Of a stretch of 64,000 bases of DNA, positions 48,276-56,140 are shown piece by piece (position 1 is the stretch's first letter; each line of letters begins with the position of its first letter). Under the pieces are notes generated by a model. That model searched no databases. It was not told the DNA's origin and worked only from the letters and a program-made list of their open reading frames with translations. The stretch is taken from the NCBI RefSeq assembly GCF_000499785.1, contig NZ_HG726021.1, positions 208,814 through 272,813 of the forward strand, written 5' to 3'. A program made the translations under genes and the position numbers. The stretch comes from Bacteroides neonati. GTDB taxonomy: Bacteria; Bacteroidota; Bacteroidia; Bacteroidales; Bacteroidaceae.

Positions 48276-48458
48276 CTACTCACCAAATAGTTCATCAAGT
48301 TCTCGCTTCAATTTCTTCTGGTTTTTACTCATATATACACTCACAGAACCAAGTGCAAATAATGAAATCCAGAACGTAGGATTAGTTAGACTCACACAGG
48401 TAAACAGCATGCCTAAAAATGACATTAACCAAATAAGTGACAATGGTAATACTTTCAT
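48276..48458 (-). CDS. Small two-helix membrane protein, 60 aa
   Basis: MKVLPLSLIWLMSFLGMLFT and FWISLFALGSVSVYMSKNQ are two hydrophobic segments; the end (KKLKRELDELFGE) is charged. Start context ACACGATTATG. Could affect membrane state or exclusion; no family recognised. Confidence 0.5.
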   Translation of the reverse strand: MKVLPLSLIWLMSFLGMLFTCVSLTNPTFWISLFALGSVSVYMSKNQKKLKRELDELFGE

Positions 48459-48480
48459 AATCGTGTAATTTAAAAGTTAG

Positions 48481-48559
48481 TTCCCGTGCGTGTTCCGGTG
48501 AGAACGCTTGCTGACATATCTCGGTATTCGCTTTAAGCGGTTTAAACTATGCCACGGGA
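48481..48559 (-). tRNA. tRNA-like element, weak
   Basis: Acceptor TCCCGTG/CACGGGA pairs perfectly over 7 bp with discriminator A, and a GTTC/GAAC stem lies where the T-arm would be, but the loop lacks TTCRA and the D- and anticodon-arms do not fold cleanly. 79 nt. Perhaps a decayed tRNA or another structured RNA. 48560-48805 has only a terminal hairpin near 48769-48800 after the stop of the next gene. Confidence 0.3.
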
Positions 48560-48805
48560 TTATAATTGTCGATGTGCGTGTCGGTCGCCTAATCCGTCAT
48601 TACTTACACCTCAAAGACTATGGTTACACATCTATTAATTGTTAATACTTTGCAAACAAAGAGGCTCCAACCTCTCTGCCTACATTTACTTATCTTTGTT
48701 CACCCAAATAGTTTATGAATTACGCTATAAGGGGTTTCACAGAATGTCAAAGAGCTAATCAAGTGGATAGGTAGAATATTCGCTACGTCTGCCTACCCTA
48801 TTGGC

Positions 48806-49129
48806 TTATGCCATTTTTAAGAGGTTCGCTTTCTTGAAGCATCTAAAATCGTTTACCTCTGTATCAAAGTAAGTCTGAACGGTATCGTTCTTTGCTCGCT
48901 TGTCGGTACCCGTAGTAGTTGGCATCAGCTTTTCATTCAAAGTACCGTATGCCTCACGTGGCGAACCGTCAACCTTTTGAAAGTAGAACTTAACGATCTT
49001 ACTTTTCATAGCTACCTTTAGCTTTATATTAGCCCAAGCGCATTTGAGTGCTTCACTCATTGAGAAGCCGTTCTTTTTTACAAACTGCCAAGCAAGCAGC
49101 ATAACTTCGTGTAATAAATTCTTTTTCAT
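48806..49129 (-). CDS. DUF2693-like protein, 107 aa
   Basis: Start at 49129 (ATG after ACACGATT). The second half reads IVKFYFQKVDGSPREAYGTL, then YFDTEVNDFRCFKKANLL, the V-F-f-KkdGs-REA-GT...FfD-e...wR-Fk pattern of DUF2693. Common in Bacteroides mobile elements; function unknown. Confidence 0.65.
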   Translation of the reverse strand: MKKNLLHEVMLLAWQFVKKNGFSMSEALKCAWANIKLKVAMKSKIVKFYFQKVDGSPREAYGTLNEKLMPTTTGTDKRAKNDTVQTYFDTEVNDFRCFKKANLLKMA

Positions 49130-49155
49130 AATCGTGTGTATAATAAGGTGAGTAA

Positions 49156-49359
49156 TCAGCAATATCGCGCGAGACCTTGAACAGCGCATAGCGCATCGTA
49201 GTCCATACCATCATCTTCATAATCTGATTCAGGCTCAATAGATTCAAGTAAACCTTGAATAGCTTCTTCTTTAGTATCTACATTGTAGATCACCTGAACT
49301 TCTGCTAAACTCATTGAGTTTATTTCAGCTATCTCTAATCTTGCATCTAAATCTTTCAT
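49156..49359 (-). CDS. First leftward early gene, 67 aa acidic protein
   Basis: MKDLDARLEIAEINSMSLAE, acidic (EESIEPESDYEDDGMDYD). It is the first gene behind the leftward promoter with operators at 49452-49508, so it is expressed first on induction; a Cro or anti-repressor-type role is a guess. Start context GCACGACCATG. Confidence 0.5.
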   Translation of the reverse strand: MKDLDARLEIAEINSMSLAEVQVIYNVDTKEEAIQGLLESIEPESDYEDDGMDYDALCAVQGLARYC

Positions 49360-49451
49360 GGTCGTGCGATTTTAATACGTTTATACTATTGATAATTAAA
49401 TAGGCATTACCTATCTTTGTTGCGCAGCATCATTGCTTCGTTTCAATGATG

Positions 49452-49508
49452 CAAATATACACACTTTTGTTTATACCGCAAGTAATATATAAACAAAAGA
49501 GTGTATAT
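49452..49508 (-). promoter_or_regulatory. Leftward early promoter with two operators
   Basis: Leftward -7 TATATTTG (49452-49459), 19-nt spacer, -33 CTTG (49479-49482). It lies in an inverted pair of 21-bp sites at 49455-49475 and 49488-49508. Each has the dyad TATACAC-N6-GTTTATA with one mismatch. Repressor bound here would block RNA polymerase. Part of the region 49360-49548. Confidence 0.65.
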
Positions 49509-49548
49509 GAACATAGTTTAACTATTACAGTAGTTTATACCTTATTAT

Positions 49549-49980
49549 ATGGATATATACACAGCAGAAGAAAAAGACAATGCACTGAAAGCTATTTCAT
49601 CAGAAAGGCGCGCATCTATTGATAATAAAAGATATATGTCAATTATCGATGAATATCTATACCCCGAAGGATTAGTAGAAAAGCCTATGAAACTGATTTG
49701 CCCAGAACATTATATTTGTGAGATATCACAAAAGGGGATAGATTTTCTACAAGCCGGTGGATTCAGCAAGTTAAAAGAAGAGGAAGATGAGATGAATGAA
49801 GCAAGGCTAATTATAGAAAAGCTAACGGCTGAAAATCTAAGGTTACAAAATGATGATTTTGAATATAAAAAAAAGATACGGCATCAAGAGGATACAATAC
49901 GCATACACAAATATATTGAAGCAGTATCCTGGGCAATCACAACCATAGTTGGATTAATCCTTATTTTCGCTAAAAACTAA
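49549..49980 (+). CDS. Membrane-anchored protein at the immunity region, 143 aa
   Basis: MDIYTAEEKDNALKAISSER; a winged-helix-like N-terminal region (YICEISQKGIDFLQAGGFSK), a coiled coil (EEDEMNEARLIIEKLTAENL) and one C-terminal membrane helix (WAITTIVGLILIFAK). + strand, starting divergently from the leftward promoter. May modulate immunity or exclusion. Confidence 0.55.
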   Translation: MDIYTAEEKDNALKAISSERRASIDNKRYMSIIDEYLYPEGLVEKPMKLICPEHYICEISQKGIDFLQAGGFSKLKEEEDEMNEARLIIEKLTAENLRLQNDDFEYKKKIRHQEDTIRIHKYIEAVSWAITTIVGLILIFAKN

Positions 49981-50184
49981 ATGAGATGTATCGTTGTAAC
50001 ACACAATCCTCATACAATGATCCTGCATTAAAAGAGCAAGTGAACGACAAATATACTCAGAAAGTTCCTTATCAGAAATATTACTATTCCTATAATCAGA
50101 GATAGCAATTTGGATAACTGAACGTGGATCCGGGATATGTTTATTATCGCTCAATATACAATAGGGAATAATAAGTTCGTCCAT
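49954..50184 (-). CDS. Hypothetical protein of the immunity region, 76 aa
   Basis: MDELIIPYCILSDNKHIPDP, soluble; overlaps the 3' end of the convergent gene by 27 bases. It has its own leftward promoter at 50284-50313, overlapping the third operator, so it is controlled by the repressor. No family recognised. Confidence 0.5.
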   Translation of the reverse strand: MDELIIPYCILSDNKHIPDPRSVIQIAISDYRNSNISDKELSEYICRSLALLMQDHCMRIVCYNDTSHLVFSENKD

Positions 50185-50283
50185 AATAGTAATAAAGTTA
50201 AAGCGACCATCTTCAAAGTTGCGGTTTGAGGAAGTCGGTTAATAAATAGATTAGTTGGAATCATCCGCAACGTGATTACAATG

Positions 50284-50313
50284 CAAATATACACAGTTTT
50301 GTTTATATGCAAA
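50284..50313 (-). promoter_or_regulatory. Third operator with leftward promoter, overlapping the repressor start
   Basis: Site 50287-50307 has the dyad TATACAC-N6-GTTTATA and ends on the first base of the repressor ATG. On the minus strand it forms TTTG-N18-TATATTTG (50310-50313 and 50284-50291). Binding here would repress both the 49954 gene and repressor translation or transcription. Confidence 0.6.
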
Positions 50314-51089
50314 CAGAAGGAGAAAGAATTTCGAGTATAATTTCACATTTCTGCAAATCAAAAGCTGAATTTGCAAGAACGATGGAAGAAAGCCCGCAAG
50401 CGGTTAGCAATTGGGTATCTCGTGGAGCTGGGAAAAATGTACTAAACAAAATATTATCAAAATTCCCCAATGTTAATACAAACTGGCTTCTTACCGGTGA
50501 AGGAGAAATGCTTCAAAATAGTGAAGAATCAAATCCCTCCACTCAAACCAATGCTACTTTTGTAAGAACGAAAGGAAACGATGTTTATCTGGAAACCAGT
50601 TCAGGAATCAAGTACTTCGAACTAAGTGGCAATAAGTATCGAATGAGAGTTCCCTTAGTTCCTTTCAACGCTTACGCACGGTATGCAAATGAAGTGTGCT
50701 CGGAAGTAATACAAGAAAGAGAAGCGTGGGATGAAGTTGAATTCATTGTAGACAAAATCGGTCATGGCAATTATATGGGATTTGAGATCAAGGGTGACAG
50801 CATGGACGATGACAGTAAGCGCAGTTTTACTCAAGGCGATATCGTACTTGCTAGAGAACTCGATAAAGTGCATTGGAAAGATGGTCTACGGTATGAGAAA
50901 TATCCTTTTTGGATTATTGTATTGGAAGGAACCATTTTGTGCAAACAAATAATCGATCATAACATGGAAACATGTGACATTACATGCCACTCCTTAAATC
51001 CATCTCCAGAATACTCAGATTTCAATATTAATCTCAGTAAAGTTTATAGGATATTCAATATTATACAGAAGATATCAACTGCATTATAA
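50307..51089 (+). CDS. Phage repressor, HTH plus S24 peptidase domain
   Basis: 260 residues. N-terminal HTH (SKAEFARTMEESPQAVSNWV, then NVNTNWLLTGEGEML). C-terminal S24/LexA-like domain with FEIKGDSMDDDSKRSFTQGD IVLAREL (Ser in GDSM, catalytic) and WIIVLEGTILCKQI (Lys). Controls the prophage and self-cleaves after RecA-type activation. Rightward gene, start overlapped by operator 3. Confidence 0.85.
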   Translation: MQTEGERISSIISHFCKSKAEFARTMEESPQAVSNWVSRGAGKNVLNKILSKFPNVNTNWLLTGEGEMLQNSEESNPSTQTNATFVRTKGNDVYLETSSGIKYFELSGNKYRMRVPLVPFNAYARYANEVCSEVIQEREAWDEVEFIVDKIGHGNYMGFEIKGDSMDDDSKRSFTQGDIVLARELDKVHWKDGLRYEKYPFWIIVLEGTILCKQIIDHNMETCDITCHSLNPSPEYSDFNINLSKVYRIFNIIQKISTAL

Positions 51090-51101
51090 ATTTAAAATAA
51101 T

Positions 51102-51404
51102 ATGAAAAAAACAATTTTTATCATCACCTGTCTATTCATCTTTTTTGGATGCGACTCAAGAACACCAGCTCAAAAAGCACAAGACAAATTCAACGCCCAA
51201 AAAGCACAAAGAGATGCATATCTGTTAACTCATGAAGCATATATTGATAGCCTAGTTAACGTAGCTACCGGGTTAGATGGAGTAGGTAAGCCTAAAAACA
51301 GAAAGAATGCACTGGATATTCTCAGAAAAGAATATCCAACAATGAAGGAGAAGTGGGATAGATGCGAAGAATGTATTGACAATATGGAACTATTTTCGGA
51401 ATAG
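51102..51404 (+). CDS. Small lipoprotein, 100 aa
   Basis: Signal MKKTIFIITCLFIFFGCDSR with lipobox FFGC (Cys17); the mature part is helical and charged with two further Cys near the end (DRCEECIDNM). 12 bases after the repressor gene, so transcribed with it in the lysogen. Likely surface or periplasmic; exclusion is inferred. Confidence 0.65.
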   Translation: MKKTIFIITCLFIFFGCDSRTPAQKAQDKFNAQKAQRDAYLLTHEAYIDSLVNVATGLDGVGKPKNRKNALDILRKEYPTMKEKWDRCEECIDNMELFSE

Positions 51405-51431
51405 AAATAAATAAAACCTCAAAACATAAAC

Positions 51432-52298
51432 ATGAAACATATTTTATTTTTTATTATGGCAGCATCCCTATTTATTGGATGCAGCAAAGAAGAACCAGTC
51501 ACCGAACCAAATCAACTGAAATATGAGATAAATAGCTCAGTAACTATTAATAACATAAAATATGAATCTTTTTTATTCGAGGGAGATTATCATATCATAG
51601 CATACAACTCATTAAATCAGAAGAAAATCTACGAAATAAAAGAAAAAGCTGAAACGTATATTGAAGACTTAGGCTATGGAGAAACAAGAGAATACACTCC
51701 GCAAGGATGCTATATCTTAGGAGTAGTAGCCAAGCCCGAGTTTACATATATTCTTATCAGCTTAACCTCTAACTTAGCTCATGTACCAAATAAATTTATA
51801 CTCAAAACAAAAGGCGGAGTTGTATATCAGACAAAGTATTTTAATGACGTATTTATTCCACAAACACATAAATTTTATCCAGAAAAGCTTATCGATTGGT
51901 ATAAAGGATATATAGCTTTTTATGTATCAACACGTACATCTGGGAATGCCTTTGGGGTTTTAGATGAGAATTTCAATGAAATATATTTCAATGAATCAAG
52001 CGAATTTATGGTTGAAAACATCATAAAAAAAAGACATATTCTTATTAGTGAGAAAAAATCTATTTTTGTCGACTCAAATAAAATATTCTGTGCTGATATG
52101 TCAGTAAACCCAAACGAGATAGGCAACAAAGAAGAGTTATGGAGAACAAAATACACCGAAGAAGATATAAAGGTAAATAGCATCAAGTATTCGCTAAGCA
52201 GTGAATATGTTCTTGCAGAAATCGATGTTACCACCAAAAATGGTACAAACAAAAAGCTAAACATAAAAATTAATAGCAAAACAGGAGCGATAGAGTAA
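51432..52298 (+). CDS. Lysogeny-expressed lipoprotein A, 288 aa
   Basis: Signal MKHILFFIMAASLFIGCSKE with lipobox FIGC. The mature protein is beta-rich and ends KLNIKINSKTGAIE. It shares a DLGYGETREYT segment and the closing INSKTGAIE pattern with the 295-aa lipoprotein downstream, so they are diverged paralogues. Lies in the repressor transcript. Candidate superinfection exclusion or surface-modifying protein; no known family. Confidence 0.65.
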   Translation: MKHILFFIMAASLFIGCSKEEPVTEPNQLKYEINSSVTINNIKYESFLFEGDYHIIAYNSLNQKKIYEIKEKAETYIEDLGYGETREYTPQGCYILGVVAKPEFTYILISLTSNLAHVPNKFILKTKGGVVYQTKYFNDVFIPQTHKFYPEKLIDWYKGYIAFYVSTRTSGNAFGVLDENFNEIYFNESSEFMVENIIKKRHILISEKKSIFVDSNKIFCADMSVNPNEIGNKEELWRTKYTEEDIKVNSIKYSLSSEYVLAEIDVTTKNGTNKKLNIKINSKTGAIE

Positions 52299-52308
52299 CT
52301 AAGCTCTA

Positions 52309-52428
52309 TTATAACTTCATTGCTATCGTGAGAAGGCATCCGAATATGGCTGAAACAACTACCATTATAATGAATAGCCGACTGTTCAGCTTTGAAAGCT
52401 CCTTTATAATCACTTCTTCCTTATCCAT
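52309..52428 (-). CDS. Small membrane protein, 39 aa
   Basis: MDKEEVIIKELSKLNSRLFI then a membrane segment IMVVVSAIFGCLLTIAM. Minus strand, between the two lipoproteins and convergent with the first. Could be a regulator or a fragment; not seen elsewhere by me. Confidence 0.35.
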   Translation of the reverse strand: MDKEEVIIKELSKLNSRLFIIMVVVSAIFGCLLTIAMKL

Positions 52429-52479
52429 AACAAATTGATTTATAACGCAAAGATAGTGATAAACTAAATACTTAAAACA

Positions 52480-53367
52480 ATGAAACCGATTTTATTTTTA
52501 ATCATGGCTACACTTCTATTTGTAGGATGTGGTAATGATGAAGCAGAGGATACAACACTCACTGAGGAACTGCCTCCATACCACATGTTTGGAGGATTTA
52601 TGCCTACTGATACGACTGGATTACACAGTATAAAAGGATCGGGCATAGCATCAGATACCTCATGCGTTTTATTGACGGGAATACGAAATGGGAAATTATG
52701 GTATGGAAAATTTAGTAACACGACCAAAAAGCCAATATTCGAACACAATGACAAAGAGTTATTTGATAAGACTTTCACAGTAGATCTTGGGTATGGAGAT
52801 ACAAAAGAGGTTGAAATCAAAGATGTAAGAGCCTTTAATACAGTTGAGATTAATGGAGTCAATTGCACGGCTATAGCTTTCATAGGTGCTGATTACATAA
52901 ACAAGAGACTTGACTTTATGAATAAAAATGGGGTTATAAAAAGCTTATTTAACACTGAAGATGCACGTAACCCGAATGGCAGCAATATTTACAAGTGGTT
53001 TAACTCCGTAATATACGGACGTTATTCTAAAAAACATTTATATTCATTAGATGGAGAATTGATTGCAGAAGTTCCATATTACCACATAGGAATAAGTGGA
53101 GAAGCAGACTTTCCTTTCTCAATGTATGATTATCTGCGTATTTCAACAGGCAATACAGTGTCAATAGAGAGAAAAAACATTATGAAGGAACTCAGTATTT
53201 GGAGCACAGACATTGCAAGCTCTGACAAGTATATTCGTATATCAAATACTAAAGCTTTATTCAAAGTAGATAAATGCAACATATCATTTGATCTCACATA
53301 CCACTCGGGTAAAAAAGAATCTATTAATATATGGATAGATATCGAAACAGGTAAAATCACAGAGTAA
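52480..53367 (+). CDS. Lysogeny-expressed lipoprotein B, 295 aa
   Basis: Signal MKPILFLIMATLLFVGCGND with lipobox FVGC. Segment DLGYGDTKEVEI and end IDIETGKITE match the 288-aa lipoprotein. A gap of about 180 bases separates them, with the 39-aa gene between. Both genes face away from the lytic operon. Function inferred as for lipoprotein A. Confidence 0.65.
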   Translation: MKPILFLIMATLLFVGCGNDEAEDTTLTEELPPYHMFGGFMPTDTTGLHSIKGSGIASDTSCVLLTGIRNGKLWYGKFSNTTKKPIFEHNDKELFDKTFTVDLGYGDTKEVEIKDVRAFNTVEINGVNCTAIAFIGADYINKRLDFMNKNGVIKSLFNTEDARNPNGSNIYKWFNSVIYGRYSKKHLYSLDGELIAEVPYYHIGISGEADFPFSMYDYLRISTGNTVSIERKNIMKELSIWSTDIASSDKYIRISNTKALFKVDKCNISFDLTYHSGKKESINIWIDIETGKITE

Positions 53368-53374
53368 ACAATTA

Positions 53375-53410
53375 AAGCCGGTGGATCACTCCCCGGCTTA
53401 TTTCTTTTCT
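53375..53410 (+). terminator. Terminator of the lipoprotein operon
   Basis: AAGCCGG/CCGGCTT stem with T-rich tail. Beyond it 53411-53709 shows no intact gene; the sequence does contain a partial leftward frame ending RIDDVINKVVQFMFGEKK at 53398 without a start codon. Confidence 0.75.
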
Positions 53411-53709
53411 CCAAACATGAACTGCACCACTTTATTTATTACATCGTCAATTCTGGAAAATCTTGCTTGAGATAGGTATTAGTAATGTTATGCATAGAAG
53501 AGAGGAGCAGAAAGTAAAGGTACCAGGTGGTGGGTGATGGTATTCAAGAATGGAAAGATGGAGGAATAAACCATCTGCATCAAAAGATTCCTTATCAACA
53601 GAACCCGGGATCTATCCACTCAAAAGTGTATTTAAATAAACAATAAGCTCATACTAACATAAATAGTATTAGCAATGTGGACAATTCGGGGACAATACAT
53701 AAAACAAGA

Positions 53710-53748
53710 GAACCGCAAAAGCCTTATTACAAGCTATTTGCGGTTTTC
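53710..53748. terminator. Bidirectional terminator next to tRNA-Arg
   Basis: AACCGCAAA and TTTGCGGTT form a 9-bp stem with T-rich ends on both sides. It ends tRNA-Arg transcription on the minus strand. Confidence 0.65.
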
Positions 53749-53753
53749 TATTG

Positions 53754-53827
<74 letters not shown>

Positions 53828-53916
53828 ATCCTTAATTGCGGTGCAAAGGTAGTGCTTTTTCTGAAATTTCAAAAGGATTCCGATACTTTTTTTACATCTT
53901 TTTTTTATCAATCGCC

Positions 53917-55371
53917 CTATAAACCTAGTGGTAAGTGGGTTATATACCAAAAAATAAATAGCAGGGTCCAGGCTATTAAAACATAGAAAGAGTATCGCCA
54001 GGTATATTTTAATAAAGAACCGTAGGTAGCGTGCTTATCGTATTGCTGCATATAAGTTAAGACTAAAGGCATGTAAAACATAAAAGGAGCAATCGGATTG
54101 GTTACACTATCACCGATGCGGAAAGCACATTGTGTTACATCGGGTGAAATACCCATACGAGCAAACATCGGAATAAAGATAAAAGCCATGAAAGCCCACT
54201 TGGCAGTGGCAGAGACCATGATCAGGTTAATCATTGCACTGAATAAGATAAACAGCACCAAGGTAGGCAATGCACCCAGCTCAACAGACGACAGCAGGTT
54301 AGCTCCCAAGATGGCGAGACACTTATCAAGGCGCGAGTACTCAAAGCAAGCAAACATCTGTGCCGCAAAAAAGGCAATGACGAAATATACACCCAGCAAC
54401 TTCATCGGTTGGGCTAAGGCATTAATCACATCACCATCGCTACGATAACGACCGGAACTGAACCCGTAAGTCATACCAATAAGCCCGATGCCCAACGAAA
54501 TAAGAAAAAGGATACCGGCAATGAAGGGCGAATGGATTAGCCCGCCATTGACGCCACGAAGAATACCGAAAGAAGTAAAGGTCAAGCAAAAGATAAGCAC
54601 CAGATAGAGCATACCGACAAACATCGCCATCAGCAGAGCACGACGTTCTTTGTAAGAGAGCTGTTTATAACTTTCGAAGCGGGTACCTCCGTTATAAACA
54701 CCTAGCGAAGGAATGAGACTACGACGGGTGATCCAGTAAACAATGCCTGCAATCAGAAATGTCGAGGCCAGCATAAAGTAATAATTGCTCAAAGGGCCTA
54801 TACTACCTTGCAAAACACCACCGATAAGAGCAGCTTCCTGCGTGGTGCGCGCAATCAATGGGTCGACCGTTGTAAGCATAACATTGGCACTGTACCCGCA
54901 GGACACCGAGGCATAAGCAGTGATGATACCTGCAACGGGATGCAACCCCACCGAGTGAAACAGTGTGGCAGCAATGGGCAAGAGGATGATGTAGCCGGCG
55001 TCTCCTACCACGTTGGACAGCAGCCCCAAGAGAATAACCCCGAGAATGATCTTACGTTTTTCCTGCCGGTTTCGTAGTCCACGGCGAATACAGGCATCAA
55101 TAAAGCCTGAATGTTGTGCTAAACCTACACCGAACATGGCAATAACCACCATGCCTAATGGAGCAAAACCGGTAAAATTGGTAATCACATGGCGCAGCAA
55201 CCACCGGATACCTTCGGGGCTCAGCAGGCTCTGCACCCGGATGTACTCGCCCGTTTGAGGCAACCTCACTCCCATCCCGTAGATATCGCATATCCACGAA
55301 AGAAAGATGACCACCAATGTGAGTAGGAAGAACATCGTAGCCGGATGGGGCATGCGCCATTTACTCCTCAT
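53917..55371 (-). CDS. AbgT-family transporter
   Basis: 484 residues from the ATG at 55371 (overlapping the regulator's stop region); about 12 membrane segments. AbgT signature: NVVGDAGYIILLPIAATLFH and ITAYASVSCGYSANVMLTTV, and TNPIAPFMFYMPLVLTYMQQ. The family exports or imports p-aminobenzoyl-glutamate or sulfonamide-like compounds. Downstream of the two-component genes, so maybe part of that regulon. Confidence 0.85.
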   Translation of the reverse strand: MRSKWRMPHPATMFFLLTLVVIFLSWICDIYGMGVRLPQTGEYIRVQSLLSPEGIRWLLRHVITNFTGFAPLGMVVIAMFGVGLAQHSGFIDACIRRGLRNRQEKRKIILGVILLGLLSNVVGDAGYIILLPIAATLFHSVGLHPVAGIITAYASVSCGYSANVMLTTVDPLIARTTQEAALIGGVLQGSIGPLSNYYFMLASTFLIAGIVYWITRRSLIPSLGVYNGGTRFESYKQLSYKERRALLMAMFVGMLYLVLIFCLTFTSFGILRGVNGGLIHSPFIAGILFLISLGIGLIGMTYGFSSGRYRSDGDVINALAQPMKLLGVYFVIAFFAAQMFACFEYSRLDKCLAILGANLLSSVELGALPTLVLFILFSAMINLIMVSATAKWAFMAFIFIPMFARMGISPDVTQCAFRIGDSVTNPIAPFMFYMPLVLTYMQQYDKHATYGSLLKYTWRYSFYVLIAWTLLFIFWYITHLPLGL

Positions 55372-56089
55372 CCGCCTCCAGATTATCAATATCAATGATG
55401 CGTAGTTCGAGGGCACGTACCACTAACCGGGTGGCATTCACCCCTACTCTTTCGCCGTTGGGGAAGAGACGGCCTACCAAATCGTTTTGCCGCTTCTCGA
55501 GCGATTTAACGCCAAAGGGCATCCCTTTGAGATTGGCAATCATCTCCTTGGTATAACCCAAAGCCAGATGACGCAGGAAACGTTCGTCGTACTCGTCGAT
55601 ATCATAGCCGATAACTGCTTCTTGCCGCTTGGCATCATTCGAGATTGACTTCTTAAAGCGGTCTACAATCTTCTCCAGAATCGGATAGTTGAAGACCAGT
55701 CTTTTGCCGTCGATCACGGCTTGTACATCAGTTTTGGTCAGCAGTTCACCTGTTTTCAGGATGATACCGTCGGCTCCGGCATCGAGCACATCGACCCAGA
55801 GCTTCTCGTTGAGAATTTCGCCGGTAAAGATGAGCACGCGTACCCCCTTGTACCGCTTAAATATATTGCGACAGATATCCACACCAATGGTGGTCGATCC
55901 GCCAAGTCCCAGATCAAGCAGTACCAGATCGGGCACTTCGGCCTCTATCAAGGGCCAAAATTCGCTTTCGGTCATAGCCGTACCGATCACTTCGGCGTTG
56001 GGTATCTCGTGGCGAAATATCTCTTCGGTTCCTTTGAGTTCGAGCTTTACATCTTCGACGATGATTACTTTAAATTTCTTATCGTTCAT
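55361..56089 (-). CDS. Response regulator
   Basis: 242 residues. Receiver domain: IIVEDVKLELKG (acidic pair), LVLLDLGLGGSTT with phospho-Asp near 59, LIFTGE and GIILKTGE (Thr/Lys). The C-terminal ~90 residues carry a HTH (LGYTKEMIANLKGMPFGVKS). Partners the sensor genes upstream. Confidence 0.8.
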   Translation of the reverse strand: MNDKKFKVIIVEDVKLELKGTEEIFRHEIPNAEVIGTAMTESEFWPLIEAEVPDLVLLDLGLGGSTTIGVDICRNIFKRYKGVRVLIFTGEILNEKLWVDVLDAGADGIILKTGELLTKTDVQAVIDGKRLVFNYPILEKIVDRFKKSISNDAKRQEAVIGYDIDEYDERFLRHLALGYTKEMIANLKGMPFGVKSLEKRQNDLVGRLFPNGERVGVNATRLVVRALELRIIDIDNLEADEE

Positions 56090-56140
56090 GGTTATTCTGT
56101 TATATGCTTATGATTCTGTTTTTCGTTCTTTCTGCTTTGT

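Larger units (their letters stand above)
6165..53650 (-). mobile_element. Siphovirus-type prophage (left end not in window; right end approximate)
   Basis: A continuous leftward phage gene set: immunity region at 49-51 kb, recombination and replication genes, terminase, portal, capsid, tail tube, 1420-residue tape measure and tail spike. A long tape measure with no sheath or baseplate genes indicates a non-contractile long-tailed phage. The right end is placed between the last lipoprotein gene terminator (53.4 kb) and the tRNA-Arg gene; its 3' end faces the prophage, a common attachment arrangement. No integrase is visible. Confidence 0.8.

Noticed and set aside
53398..53480. Leftward frame ending RIDDVINKVVQFMFGEKK
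   Set aside because: No start codon and an in-frame stop 30 codons upstream; at most a remnant.
49000..53650. Integrase gene near the right end
   Set aside because: No tyrosine or serine recombinase motif is present between the immunity region and tRNA-Arg; the gene probably lies left of the window.
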